A stretch of 64,000 bases of DNA from Neobacillus sp. WH10 (GCF_030123405.1 NZ_CP126110.1:3596001-3660000); one strand, 5' to 3'. Positions 36,698 to 45,195 are shown, counted from the first letter of the stretch. Notes: generated by a model not told the origin, from the sequence alone. Numbers and translations are program-made.

Positions 36698-36798
36698 TCG
36701 TAACATGGAAACAGCATAAAGAAAATGAAAGATTCATCCCAACTATAGTGGTAACTAAATCAAAAATAGGCAAATCCAACAAGTAAACTTATTGAAAT

Positions 36799-37755
36799 TT
36801 AAAAATTGATCGTCTCTATGCCGCTTGCCATTACTACAGCCAATTTAATTCTTGCCTTCTTTGAGTCATTATCACTCCCAAGGATTACACCCTTTTTATA
36901 AAGGTCAAAAGCACTACCCTCATAATCATAGGTTGTGTATACAGCCCCTTCTTCAGCACTGGTTGTAATAACTATTTTTATTCCATCTTTAATGGCCTTT
37001 TCGATTTCTTCCATCATCTTAGGAGCCACCTGTCCTCTTCCTACTCCTTCTAGGACAATTCCACCTACACCTGCCTCACGAGCAGCCTTGATAAATTTCC
37101 CATCTGCACCAATATAGCACTTAATAATTTCTACTTGTGGAATAGTTGAATTAATTTCATAGTTTTCTCTCTTAATAGGTTTTTGAAAGACATGAACCTG
37201 GTCATTGTCAATAATACCGAGATAACCAAATCCAAAAGCATTAAATCCTTGAATATTAGAGGCATGTTCTTTTTTTACATACCGGGCAGCAAAAATTCGT
37301 TCATTAAAAACGACAACAGTACCGGAATTCTGTAAATCACTTGAACAAGCCGAATAAATAGCGTGCCTTAAGTTAATGTATACATCACTTCCTAAATCTT
37401 CAGGAGAACGCTGTGAACCAGTTACTACCACTGGTCTGTAATCACTGACTGTCAAATCCAAGAAATACGCCGTTTCTTCCATCGTATCAGTACCATGAGT
37501 GACAACCACTCCGGAAACTGCTTCATCTTTAAAATAATCCTCAATTTTGTTTTTTAGAAAAACTAAATCCTCAAAAGTTATATGAATGCTTGCCTTTTGA
37601 AAAACGGAGTCGACAATTACTTCAATGTCATTTGGTAAATTACACATTGCAGCAAGCTCCTCACCCGTTAAGGCACCTGAGGCTAATTTTCCTGAATCCT
37701 TATTTGGTTTACTTGCAATTGTACCGCCTGTTGTTAAAAGAACAACCTTTTTCAT
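36799..37755 (-). CDS. ansA: L-asparaginase
   Basis: The enzyme hydrolyses asparagine to aspartate and ammonia. The 318-residue protein has both threonine motifs: TTGGTIAS with the nucleophile at T12, and VTHGTDTMEETAYFL with the second T-D pair near 89-90. A catalytic lysine is expected later, near RYVKKEHASN. No signal peptide is visible, so it is probably cytoplasmic. It sits 6 bp after ypdA. The gene symbol is by family; type I versus type II cannot be settled here. Confidence 0.9.
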   Translation of the reverse strand: MKKVVLLTTGGTIASKPNKDSGKLASGALTGEELAAMCNLPNDIEVIVDSVFQKASIHITFEDLVFLKNKIEDYFKDEAVSGVVVTHGTDTMEETAYFLDLTVSDYRPVVVTGSQRSPEDLGSDVYINLRHAIYSACSSDLQNSGTVVVFNERIFAARYVKKEHASNIQGFNAFGFGYLGIIDNDQVHVFQKPIKRENYEINSTIPQVEIIKCYIGADGKFIKAAREAGVGGIVLEGVGRGQVAPKMMEEIEKAIKDGIKIVITTSAEEGAVYTTYDYEGSAFDLYKKGVILGSDNDSKKARIKLAVVMASGIETINF

Positions 37756-37761
37756 CTATAA

Positions 37762-38733
37762 TCATCCCTTTGTTTCTTTTTCTAAAATTGAACGTGCAAT
37801 TTGTCCGCCATGGAACCGGCCATTTTCAATGAATATTTCATTAGCATTATTTCCAGCTGCAATGACACCTGCAATATAGATTCCCTCGATATTAGTCTCC
37901 ATTGTCTCTGAGTCAAAAAGAGGTCTTCCCGTTTCCTCATCAATTTTCACACCCATTTTTTTTAAAAATTTGTGGTCAGGATGGTAGCCGGTCATAGCGA
38001 AAACAAAATCATTTTTTATAGTCTTTTGTTGCCCTTCCTTGCTATATATCACTTGGTTTTCGGTAATTTCTATAACATTTGCACGAAACTCCATAACAAT
38101 TATGCCGTTTCTCACTAAGGATTCGAATTCAGGAAGAATCCATGGTTTAATACTAGGAGAATATTCCTCACCGCGATACAAAACGGTTACACGAGCCCCT
38201 GCATTTACAAGTTCAATAGCGGCATCGACACTGGAATTTTTTCCTCCGATCACACAAACATCTTTATCAAAATAAGGATGGGCCTCTTTAAAATAATGAA
38301 AAACTTTTGGTAAACCTTCGCCAGGAACGTCCATGAAGTTAGGATGATCATAGTAACCTGTTGCAATGATTACAAAATTTGCACTATAGGTATTTTTATC
38401 CGTTTGAACATGAAATTGATCATTCTGTTTGGACACTTTTATGACTGTTTCAAACGCGTTTATACGGAGCTGCTTGCGCTTTGCTACCTCACGATAATAT
38501 ACAAGTGCCTGGTTTCTTTTAGGTTTATAACTATCTGTTACAAATGGCATTTCACCGATTTCTAATTTTTCGCTTGTGCTGAAAAAGGTTTGATGTGTTG
38601 GATAATGGAATATAGAATTAACCACGTTCCCCTTTTCAATAATTAAAGGTTTTTTTCCAATTTCCTGTAAAGAAATAGCGGCTGCTAAACCACAAGGACC
38701 TCCGCCGACTATAATAACATCTTCTGATTGCAA
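37762..38733 (-). CDS. ypdA: Bacillithiol disulfide reductase YpdA
   Basis: YpdA (Bdr) is a FAD- and NADPH-dependent oxidoreductase that reduces bacillithiol disulfide. The N-terminal FAD motif is VGGGPCGLAAA (about residues 9-19, including the conserved cysteine), the NADPH motif is VIGGKNSSVDAA, and the C-terminal FAD region is GIYIAGVIAAG. The frame extends to 38757, but the TTG at 38733 lies eight bases after AAGGAGTG and gives about 323 residues, near the B. subtilis length. In B. subtilis ypdA adjoins gudB; here asparaginase follows. Confidence 0.92.
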   Translation of the reverse strand: MQSEDVIIVGGGPCGLAAAISLQEIGKKPLIIEKGNVVNSIFHYPTHQTFFSTSEKLEIGEMPFVTDSYKPKRNQALVYYREVAKRKQLRINAFETVIKVSKQNDQFHVQTDKNTYSANFVIIATGYYDHPNFMDVPGEGLPKVFHYFKEAHPYFDKDVCVIGGKNSSVDAAIELVNAGARVTVLYRGEEYSPSIKPWILPEFESLVRNGIIVMEFRANVIEITENQVIYSKEGQQKTIKNDFVFAMTGYHPDHKFLKKMGVKIDEETGRPLFDSETMETNIEGIYIAGVIAAGNNANEIFIENGRFHGGQIARSILEKETKG

Positions 38734-38768
38734 AATGGTAACACTCCTTATATACAATTACATCTTCC

Positions 38769-38810
38769 ATCAAAAAACTCCTACCTTGTATATGATAGGA
38801 GTTTTTTGAT
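38769..38810 (-). terminator. Intrinsic terminator of gudB
   Basis: The arms ATCAAAAAACTCCTA and TAGGAGTTTTTTGAT around CCTTGTATATGA form a long hairpin. It lies 20 bp after the gudB stop and upstream of ypdA. Confidence 0.85.
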
Positions 38811-38830
38811 GATAATTCAATTCAAACTAC

Positions 38831-40108
38831 TTAAATCCAGCCTCTGAAGCGGCTTGCTTCTGCCATTTTTCTTACCCCGACCATATAGGCAGCAAGTCGC
38901 ATATCGACACGTCGTGTTTGGGCAGTATCATAAATATTTTTAAATGATTTCACCATTACTTTTTCAAGCTTTTCTTCAACTTCTTCTTCAGTCCAATAGT
39001 AACCTTGGTTATTTTGAACCCACTCAAAGTAAGAAACAGTAACTCCACCTGCTGATGCTAATACATCAGGAACTAGAAGGATTCCACGTTCTGTTAATAT
39101 TTCTGTAGCCTCTAACGTTGTTGGACCATTAGCTGCCTCAACAACGATGCTAGCACGAATATTATAGGCATTTTCTGCAGTAATTTGATTTTCAATCGCT
39201 GCGGGAACGAGAATATCACAGTCAAGTTCAAGCAATTCTTTATTTGTTATTGTATTATTAAATAGTTTTGTAACTGTTCCAAAGCTATCACGTCTGTCTA
39301 AAAGATAATCGATATCAAGACCGTTTGGATCGTACAAAGCACCGTAGGCATCGGAAATACCAATTACTTTTGCCCCCGCATCGTGCATGAACTTGGACAA
39401 AAAGCTGCCCGCGTTACCAAAACCTTGGACAACAACCCTTGCACCCTCAATTTGAATGCCCTTCTTTTTAGCAGCTTCACGGATACAGATTGTCACACCT
39501 TTTGCGGTTGCAGATTCCCGCCCATGTGAACCTCCTAATACAAGCGGCTTGCCTGTAATAAAACCAGGAGAATTGAATTCATCGATTCGGCTATACTCAT
39601 CCATCATCCAAGCCATTATTTGTGAATTTGTAAATACGTCTGGTGCAGGAATATCTTTCGTTGGTCCAACAATTTGGCTGATTGCCCTTACGTATCCACG
39701 GCTTAATCTTTCAAGCTCTCTAAAGGACATATCACGCGGATCACAAACAATACCGCCCTTACCACCGCCGTATGGAAGATCAACAATGCCGCATTTCAAG
39801 CTCATCCAAATTGAAAGGGCTTTCACTTCTGTTTCAGTCACTCCGGGATGAAAACGAATTCCGCCCTTTGTAGGCCCTACTGAATCATTATGTTGTGCAC
39901 GGTATCCCGTAAATATTTTTGTTGATCCGTCATCCATTTTAACTGGAATTTTTACTGTCATCATACGTAACGGCTCTTTCAAGAGCTCGTATACCTCTTC
40001 AGGATAACCTAACTTCTCAAGTGCTTTATGAATTACTGTTTGTGTTGATTTCAACACATCATTCTTTTCCACTTGATTAGTCTTTTCTGTACCATTTTCG
40101 GCTACCAT
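38831..40108 (-). CDS. gudB: NAD-specific glutamate dehydrogenase
   Basis: GudB catabolises glutamate to 2-oxoglutarate and ammonia. The 425-residue protein shows the substrate-binding K-rich segment PYGGGKGGIVCDP, the catalytic aspartate in PAPDVFTNSQIM, and the NAD motif VVQGFGNAGS. The segment TETEVKALSIWMSLKCG contains a single VKA, whereas laboratory B. subtilis 168 carries a duplication there that makes GudB cryptic; this copy should therefore be active. The adjacent ypdA matches B. subtilis. The upstream 474-bp region carries a palindromic repeat. Confidence 0.94.
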   Translation of the reverse strand: MVAENGTEKTNQVEKNDVLKSTQTVIHKALEKLGYPEEVYELLKEPLRMMTVKIPVKMDDGSTKIFTGYRAQHNDSVGPTKGGIRFHPGVTETEVKALSIWMSLKCGIVDLPYGGGKGGIVCDPRDMSFRELERLSRGYVRAISQIVGPTKDIPAPDVFTNSQIMAWMMDEYSRIDEFNSPGFITGKPLVLGGSHGRESATAKGVTICIREAAKKKGIQIEGARVVVQGFGNAGSFLSKFMHDAGAKVIGISDAYGALYDPNGLDIDYLLDRRDSFGTVTKLFNNTITNKELLELDCDILVPAAIENQITAENAYNIRASIVVEAANGPTTLEATEILTERGILLVPDVLASAGGVTVSYFEWVQNNQGYYWTEEEVEEKLEKVMVKSFKNIYDTAQTRRVDMRLAAYMVGVRKMAEASRFRGWI

Positions 40109-40344
40109 TTGTAATCCTCCTAAGAAATCACTTTTACGAATGTTGTCCGCTTTCAGTCACAAGTATACACGTTTAAATGATTTATGCAAGAAAAAAAACA
40201 CATAATTTCTTATTTTTCAGCATTAGAATGTAAACGCTGCCATTAATATTCGTAAAGGAATTTACACGATGGAATGGAAGCAATAAATCTTTAATAAAGG
40301 CTCTTTTCGCATAGATTGTTGTTTTTAGACTATAAAGTTTGCCC

Positions 40345-40472
40345 GTTGATTTCCGCTCCAGGCACTTGCTTTCCGCGGGGAGGGATGGGAGCCTCCTCGG
40401 CGTTACCGCCTGCGGGGTCTCCCACTTCCCTCTTTTTCCCGCAGGAGTCAAGTGCCCTCCGCTACAATCAAC
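40345..40472. repeat. GC-rich imperfect palindromic repeat (REP-like)
   Basis: The block begins GTTGATTTCCGCTCCAGGC and ends CCGCTACAATCAAC, so the outer arms GTTGAT and ATCAAC are complementary. Inner segments such as CACTTGCTTTCCGCGGG and CCCGCAGGAGTCAAGTG, and GGGAGCCTCCTCGGCG and CGCCTGCGGGGTCTCCC, pair roughly. It is far richer in G+C than its surroundings. This form recurs widely in Bacillus intergenic regions, as I recall it; no second copy is in this window. Confidence 0.8.
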
Positions 40473-40540
40473 TCAGATAGATAAAGTTAAATTACACTAA
40501 AAAAGCAACAAACTTTACGAAAACAGCATTAATAAAACAT

Positions 40541-40560
40541 AAAAGGGGCTTTGCGCCCCA
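40541..40560 (-). terminator. Intrinsic terminator of mecB
   Basis: GGGGC and GCCCC flank a short loop and are followed by TTTTATG on the minus strand, 22 bp after the mecB stop. Confidence 0.75.
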
Positions 40561-40582
40561 TTTGAATTAAATGATTCATGGA

Positions 40583-41164
40583 TTACTTAAAAAAATGCAG
40601 AATGGTTTCCACTGTTGTATGCTCGAGGATTTGTTTCCCATATTCAGTAAGCACAAATGGACTTAAAATAGAGGGGTTACCAAATTCTGATAAAATACAG
40701 GCAGCCTTTTCTTTTTTAGCTGCATCTACTTGGTCCATCAAAAGGTAATAGCGGTTATGGAGTGAATAGAGGCTTCCACCGAATATCTCTATATTTGATA
40801 GCATTTTTGCTAGGCCAATAAGATCCTCAAATTCTTTAAACTCATATAATAGCTCTTCACAGCCTTCAACCCTTACCTGCATTTCAATGTACCCATCAAA
40901 AAGTAACTCTTCATCATCTTTTACTTCGTCAACCGTAATGATCAAGATCATCCCTTGTGCCTGAAGGGAGAAGATTTCAACTGCTACTGAACCATGAATA
41001 TCAACATCAAATTCCTCACTTGCCTCTTCAAGCATATCATGAAATAGCTGATTCCATTTACTTGAATCCTTCCAAATATCTTCTTTGGAAAGCCCTCTTT
41101 CAAACAAATCATCAGAGGTTAAAAAAATTTTTATTTTATTGGCCGTTAAGCGTTCTAAGCGCAT
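40583..41164 (-). CDS. mecB: Adaptor protein MecB (YpbH)
   Basis: MecB is the MecA paralogue that can act as adaptor for ClpC. The 193-residue protein starts MRLERLTANKIKIFLTSDDL, typical of the MecA N-terminal substrate-binding domain, followed by an acidic linker and a C-terminal ClpC-binding domain (about 105-193, with EFKEFEDLIGLAKML). It lies beside gudB as in B. subtilis. Start and length agree with the family. Confidence 0.92.
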   Translation of the reverse strand: MRLERLTANKIKIFLTSDDLFERGLSKEDIWKDSSKWNQLFHDMLEEASEEFDVDIHGSVAVEIFSLQAQGMILIITVDEVKDDEELLFDGYIEMQVRVEGCEELLYEFKEFEDLIGLAKMLSNIEIFGGSLYSLHNRYYLLMDQVDAAKKEKAACILSEFGNPSILSPFVLTEYGKQILEHTTVETILHFFK

Positions 41165-41238
41165 GCTTTTGCCCCCTGCCGTGACATAACTCTTGTTTTC
41201 AGTCTATGCCTTAGGGTTCTATTGGTGAATTGTCTACA

Positions 41239-42027
41239 TCATCCTAACTTTTCTATTCCTCGTTTCAGAGTAATAAGATGCGATTCAGCAGGCGCCCTCA
41301 GCCTTAATGGGAGTGCGGTAGTTCCATAACCATTGCTAATGAAAAGAATTGTGTTTACTAATTTTTTGATTCCTCCTCTTTCATATGGACTATATCCTAA
41401 AATATGGATTTGTCCACCATGAGTATGCCCGCTTAGCACTAAGCGAATTTCATGCTCAGGAAGAATCTTTTTTGTAATTGTTGGAAAGTGGCTGGCTAAT
41501 ATTTTGAAACTATTCTGCTCCGCATCAATAAGTGCTAAATCAAGCCGATCTCGTTTCTTACTCAAGTCATCCACACCAAGTAAACATAGTTTTTCCCCTT
41601 GCTCAGACTCGAATGTCACCGACGTATTATCTAATACCTTTACACCTAAATCGTGCATAATTGCATCTAGCTTACGAAAATCCACTTCATAATCATTGTT
41701 ACCCCAAACAAAATAAACAGGACCAATTTGCTTTAATTTCAATAAATTTGTTTTTACTTTTTCAAATGGAACCCCTTTTTCAGTTAAATCCCCTCCGATG
41801 ACAACGAAATCAGCCTTCCCTTTTACGTCATGAATAACCCTATCTGAAATGATTCGCCTATGAATATCCGAAATAAAAAAAATCTTCACCTCACCAAATG
41901 TAGCTGGAAAGTCTGAAAAGACTAATTCATGTACTACCACTTTATTTAAAAATGCTTCACGTATCATATATAAAAGCAGGAGAAGTCCCCCTCCTAAAAT
42001 AAACAGCCCAGCCCATAACAAACTCAT
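41239..42027 (-). CDS. ypbG: Membrane-anchored metallophosphoesterase YpbG
   Basis: This 262-residue calcineurin-like phosphoesterase has an N-terminal transmembrane helix (about 3-25). The metal-binding motifs are SDIHRR, GGDLTEKG, WGNNDYE and LSGHTHGGQIHI. It is probably membrane-anchored; the substrate is unknown. It matches YpbG by position beside mecB. It is separated by 24 bp from the upstream uncharacterised membrane-protein gene. Confidence 0.85.
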   Translation of the reverse strand: MSLLWAGLFILGGGLLLLLYMIREAFLNKVVVHELVFSDFPATFGEVKIFFISDIHRRIISDRVIHDVKGKADFVVIGGDLTEKGVPFEKVKTNLLKLKQIGPVYFVWGNNDYEVDFRKLDAIMHDLGVKVLDNTSVTFESEQGEKLCLLGVDDLSKKRDRLDLALIDAEQNSFKILASHFPTITKKILPEHEIRLVLSGHTHGGQIHILGYSPYERGGIKKLVNTILFISNGYGTTALPLRLRAPAESHLITLKRGIEKLG

Positions 42028-42051
42028 TTTCTCTTTTCCCCTTTTCCCTAC

Positions 42052-42429
42052 TTAAATTTCTACGGAAATCATACCATAAAGAATGCTTAAACTAAAAAAG
42101 ACAAGCGTGTGCTCCCAGCCCAATTGGAAAAGGAAGATAAAGACTAAAAAAAGTCCGATACACTCCGTAATTAGTTGAATACCCCATTTACCCCATTGAA
42201 CGTGTTTCATCCATGCATTTCTCAACTTATGTATTAATTCTCGAATAAATTTACCATTACAGAGAACTCCAATAAAACATGCTATTGATGCTGCAAAAAA
42301 CTTTAATGGATTTACAACAAAGGCAATAAAAAATTCAGAAAGTACAAAAGGATGTGTAATCGATATCCATTCGATTAGTAAATATCCACAAATAAAGATC
42401 ACAACCAGCATCCCTAATCTTTTAAACAT
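42052..42429 (-). CDS. Uncharacterised small membrane protein
   Basis: I do not recognise the family. The 125-residue protein has four predicted transmembrane helices (about 6-22, 30-55, 85-104 and 107-123) separated by a basic loop (KLRNAWMKHVQWGKWG). It lies between ypbG and a CBS-domain gene, with short gaps (24 and 57 bp), so the three may be co-transcribed. No B. subtilis equivalent is known to me at this location. Confidence 0.65.
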   Translation of the reverse strand: MFKRLGMLVVIFICGYLLIEWISITHPFVLSEFFIAFVVNPLKFFAASIACFIGVLCNGKFIRELIHKLRNAWMKHVQWGKWGIQLITECIGLFLVFIFLFQLGWEHTLVFFSLSILYGMISVEI

Positions 42430-42486
42430 TAAAAATCCCTCCCATACAATGTATGAGAAGGAAATTTAATCTTTCCCTAATTCACT

Positions 42487-43122
42487 TTATTCGTCCTCTT
42501 GAATACTCAAAATTCGGAACCCATGTTCCTCAAGCTTCTTGGTAAACCTGTCTATATTATCTTTCTTTTCAATCTTCATAACTATTCTGCGTACTAGTTT
42601 ATCTGTTTCATCGAAGGTTACAAGAGATATGATGTGTTCATGGAATTGATGAGCTATTTCCGAAAGACGAGCAATTCGTCCTTCAGTTTCAACTGATGTA
42701 AAGGCAATCCTAACACCCGGGCGGTTTACACCAAACGCACTTTCAAATGAACTAATCACATCAGCACGTGTAACAATCCCAAGAAAATTTTTGTTCGCAT
42801 CAACAACTGCTAATAAAGGGAAATCCTTTAAATCTAGAAGTGTTCTCTCGAATAATTCCCCGCCAAGTAAAAGCTTATCTTGATGTGTAACCACATCTTT
42901 AACAAGGGTTGAGGTTAAATATTCCTCTTTTTGTTGATTAGAAAGAAAATAGCTTTCATAAATGTTATATCTAGTAGCAACACCTATATACTTATCTCCT
43001 TGTAAAACGGGTAATCCATCAATTTGATGCGTCTCTAATAATTTCAAAGCATCTTTTAGTGTTACATCAGCTTGTACAGTAAAACTTTCATGCTTGGGTA
43101 TCATAATATTTTTTACGAACAA
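42487..43122 (-). CDS. CBS-pair protein with C-terminal ACT-like domain (AcuB-like)
   Basis: The 211-residue protein has two CBS motifs forming a Bateman module (about 1-60 and 75-130, with DGLPVLQGDKYIGVATR and FPLLAVVDANKNFLGIVTR). An ACT-like segment (about 137-210, GVRIAFTSVETEGRIARLSE) follows. That order resembles AcuB, which binds an adenylate nucleotide. The regulated target is unknown. The TTG start lies seven bases after GAGGTG. It is divergent from cotJABC across 146 bp. Confidence 0.78.
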   Translation of the reverse strand: MFVKNIMIPKHESFTVQADVTLKDALKLLETHQIDGLPVLQGDKYIGVATRYNIYESYFLSNQQKEEYLTSTLVKDVVTHQDKLLLGGELFERTLLDLKDFPLLAVVDANKNFLGIVTRADVISSFESAFGVNRPGVRIAFTSVETEGRIARLSEIAHQFHEHIISLVTFDETDKLVRRIVMKIEKKDNIDRFTKKLEEHGFRILSIQEDE

Positions 43123-43209
43123 TTCCCATCACCTCATAGTAGTAATCCTTACCTCTCCATTATACTTCGACAAGACTATAAAAAACCCTTTAATATATTA
43201 ACGATTTAT

Positions 43210-43238
43210 GTCATGTAACAAGAAATATTTCATATGAT
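43210..43238 (+). promoter_or_regulatory. Sigma-E-type promoter of cotJABC
   Basis: GTCATGT (43210-43216) and CATATGAT (43231-43238) with a 14-base spacer resemble the sigma-E -35 and -10 consensus. They lie about 30 bases before the cotJA start. B. subtilis cotJ is known to be sigma-E controlled. Confidence 0.65.
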
Positions 43239-43268
43239 TAATTGATGCTGAATATAGGGAGGGTAACT

Positions 43269-43499
43269 ATGAATACTCATCATAAATCGTATCAGCCTTA
43301 TGCGAGTCCATTTGACCCTTGTCAACCAATTACTACAAAAACTTATTCCACCCCACCTCATTTATATTTGAGATTTCAACCACCGAATCTTCCTCAATTT
43401 ACACCGTTTGAAGCACTAAGAGCCGGTACGCTGTGGAAAGACCTTTATGATCCATATTTTAACCCTTCTGAGATGGCTAAAGGGGGACTTCCAACATGA
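43269..43499 (+). CDS. cotJA: Spore coat protein CotJA
   Basis: This 76-residue inner-coat protein is rich in proline, tyrosine and phenylalanine ([38 protein letters not shown]). It matches CotJA, which is required for assembling CotJC. The ATG at 43269 follows GGGAGGG; the longer in-frame start lies upstream of this site. It overlaps cotJB by 4 bp, so the two are translationally coupled. Confidence 0.92.
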   Translation: MNTHHKSYQPYASPFDPCQPITTKTYSTPPHLYLRFQPPNLPQFTPFEALRAGTLWKDLYDPYFNPSEMAKGGLPT

Positions 43500-43756
43500 A
43501 ACAGGTGCCTGCGGAATATTATCAACTGATGGAACAGCTTCAAGCAGTCGATTTTGTTTTGGTGGAGTTAACCTTATACTTAGATACACATAATAATGAC
43601 CTTGAGGCCATCCATCAATTTAATCATTATAGCAAAGAAAGAAAACGGTTAAAAAAGGAATTTGAAAGCCATTTTGGCCCCCTAATGCAATTTGGAAATA
43701 GCTACTCCGGGTATCCTTGGAATTGGGATGATACACCATGGCCTTGGCAGGTTTAA
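43496..43756 (+). CDS. cotJB: Spore coat protein CotJB
   Basis: This 86-residue protein is helical and ends in aromatic-rich [14 protein letters not shown], characteristic of CotJB. It overlaps the cotJA stop by 4 bp (ATGA). The gap to cotJC is unusually long (278 bp) because of a repeat block. Confidence 0.92.
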   Translation: MKQVPAEYYQLMEQLQAVDFVLVELTLYLDTHNNDLEAIHQFNHYSKERKRLKKEFESHFGPLMQFGNSYSGYPWNWDDTPWPWQV

Positions 43757-43760
43757 AAAC

Positions 43761-44020
43761 GAAAATCGCCCGTTTAGCGGTGTATGGACGAGATTGCTTC
43801 AACTAAGATAAAGGATTATCGAAAACCGGAAGCACCTTCGGAACAAGCACAGCTTGTTCCTGCGAGGATTATTCTAAGGAGCTTTCCTTAGTATTCAGTG
43901 GCGTTATAGAGAGAATTATCAACTGGCAAGAATAGCGAAGCCAGAGATTAGTCTCCCTTAATGCGTACAGAAAGCGGCAGCTTACTGCAGCCAGGCATAA
44001 GACGACGAAGTTTAAAAAGG
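43761..44020 (+). repeat. Repeat-like block separating cotJB from cotJC, copy 2
   Basis: The sequence contains CGCCCGTTTAGCGGTGTATG, then AACCGGAAGCACC, TTCGGAACAAGC and GTACAGAAAGCGGCAGC, and ends GCCAGGCATAAGACGACG. This resembles the block at 24241-24420 and the one at 44611-44720. It has no ribosome-binding site or frame. A strong AAAAAGGAGGGG site for cotJC follows it. Confidence 0.6.
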
Positions 44021-44034
44021 AGGGGTCAAAGAAA

Positions 44035-44604
44035 ATGTGGGTTTATGAAAAAAAATTACAATATCCAGTTCGCGTTAGTACATGTAACCCAACACTGGCA
44101 AAATACTTAATCGAGCAATATGGCGGTGCAGATGGAGAACTTGCTGCTGCACTAAGATATTTAAACCAAAGATATACAATTCCTGATAAAGTAATTGGGC
44201 TTTTAACAGATATTGGTACAGAGGAATTTGCCCACCTAGAGATGATTGCCACAATGGTGTATAAGTTAACAAAGGATGCCACGCCTGAACAATTGAAAGC
44301 AGCAGGACTTGGGGCACATTATGCAGACCATGACAGTGCCTTATACTACCATAATGCCGCAGGGGCTCCTTTCACAGCTACCTATATAACTGCAAAAGGG
44401 GATCCTATAGCTGACCTCTATGAGGATATTGCAGCAGAAGAAAAGGCAAGGGCTACTTACCAGTGGTTGATTAACCTGAGTGATGACCCAGATATCAATG
44501 ATAGTCTGCGATTTTTACGTGAACGCGAAATTATCCATTCCTTGCGTTTCCGAGAAGCTGTAGAGATTTTAAAGGAAGAAAGCGATAAAAAGAAAATTTT
44601 TTAA
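44035..44604 (+). CDS. cotJC: Manganese-catalase-like spore coat protein CotJC
   Basis: The 189-residue protein belongs to the dinuclear-manganese catalase fold. It starts MWVYEKKLQYPVRV and contains YGGADGELAAALRYLNQRY, IGTEEFAHLEMIATMV, EDIAAEEKARATYQWL and REREIIHSLRF, with the E and H residues that ligate the metals. It sits in the coat, probably detoxifying peroxide. The start is certain from the GGAGGGG ribosome-binding site. The same repeat family flanks it on both sides. Confidence 0.94.
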   Translation: MWVYEKKLQYPVRVSTCNPTLAKYLIEQYGGADGELAAALRYLNQRYTIPDKVIGLLTDIGTEEFAHLEMIATMVYKLTKDATPEQLKAAGLGAHYADHDSALYYHNAAGAPFTATYITAKGDPIADLYEDIAAEEKARATYQWLINLSDDPDINDSLRFLREREIIHSLRFREAVEILKEESDKKKIF

Positions 44605-44610
44605 CAAGAA

Positions 44611-44720
44611 AAAGCATAAGTGCACGTATAGCGGCGTAATGACTGAAGATCTTTGACCTATCGAAGGGAAAAGAATCCAAGTGCACTAGCCGCTGAGCGC
44701 TTAAGCTAGCAAGTTTTCAA
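44611..44720 (+). repeat. Repeat block downstream of cotJC, copy 3
   Basis: It contains AAGTGCACGTATAGCGGCGT, GACTGAAGATCTTTGACC, TATCGAAGGGAAAAG and CACTAGCCGCTGAGCGCTTA, ending near GCTAGCAAG. It shares the order of motifs with the blocks at 24241 and 43761. It starts seven bases after the cotJC stop. Confidence 0.65.
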
Positions 44721-44739
44721 AGGTCAAATAGCCTGCTTC

Positions 44740-45195
44740 TTATTTTTTTTCGTGATAAAGGTTAATATCGTACTTTTTTTTCATTAATTCAAAAACAATA
44801 TGGCGGTTCCTCCATTCCTCTTCTTTTTTCCATAAATCCTTGCTTCGATCGACAATTTCACACCTTAATTCCTGGTACTCCTTTTCCTTTTTCTCCTTTT
44901 CTTGTTTTAACAGATTCATTGCACCAAACCCGATAATAGATATCCCGATCAAAAACATAGCCACAGCGTCATTTAATGAAGCTGATAACATGGATAAAAA
45001 GGAATACGAATAATGTTTGACGATTGTTATATTGAAATAAATAATAAAAATAAAGGCAAAAAAAAGAGTTATATAAATCGATGAATAATGCCACATTTTA
45101 ACGTCATCAAATTTCTTCTTCCTTTTCCTTACATTTTCTAACATTTGTTTTGTTGCTTGATCTGTATGTTCAAGTAATTGGATTGGAGAATCCAT
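44740..45195 (-). CDS. ypbF: DUF2663 membrane protein YpbF
   Basis: The 151-residue protein has two membrane helices (about 40-60 and 72-92) and highly charged flanks, ending in a long lysine-rich tail (EKEKKEKEYQEL). It fits the DUF2663 family and the YpbF position downstream of ypbE. The function is unknown. It may be transcribed separately, since a terminator lies between ypbE and it. Confidence 0.76.
   Translation of the reverse strand: MDSPIQLLEHTDQATKQMLENVRKRKKKFDDVKMWHYSSIYITLFFAFIFIIYFNITIVKHYSYSFLSMLSASLNDAVAMFLIGISIIGFGAMNLLKQEKEKKEKEYQELRCEIVDRSKDLWKKEEEWRNRHIVFELMKKKYDINLYHEKK

Larger units (their letters stand above)
36484..36798. other. Gene-free gap between prsW and the asparaginase gene
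   Basis: This 315-bp gap is mostly filled by two tandem 91-bp repeats (36515-36697). The remaining ~100 bp next to the asparaginase stop shows no gene or clear terminator. Confidence 0.6.
40109..40582. other. Intergenic region between gudB and mecB
   Basis: This gene-free 474-bp stretch contains the gudB upstream sequence, a ~128-bp palindromic GC-rich repeat (40345-40472) and the mecB terminator (40541-40560). A 90-codon open frame across the repeat has no ribosome-binding site and is not a gene. Confidence 0.7.

Noticed and set aside
40182..40451. Ninety-codon minus-strand frame upstream of gudB.
   Set aside because: It crosses the GC-rich palindromic repeat, lacks a ribosome-binding site and has no recognisable protein features.
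43957..44020. A possible small RNA gene or promoter element just before cotJC.
   Set aside because: The sequence aligns with the repeat blocks at 24241 and 44611 rather than with any known RNA, and no terminator or promoter is clear.
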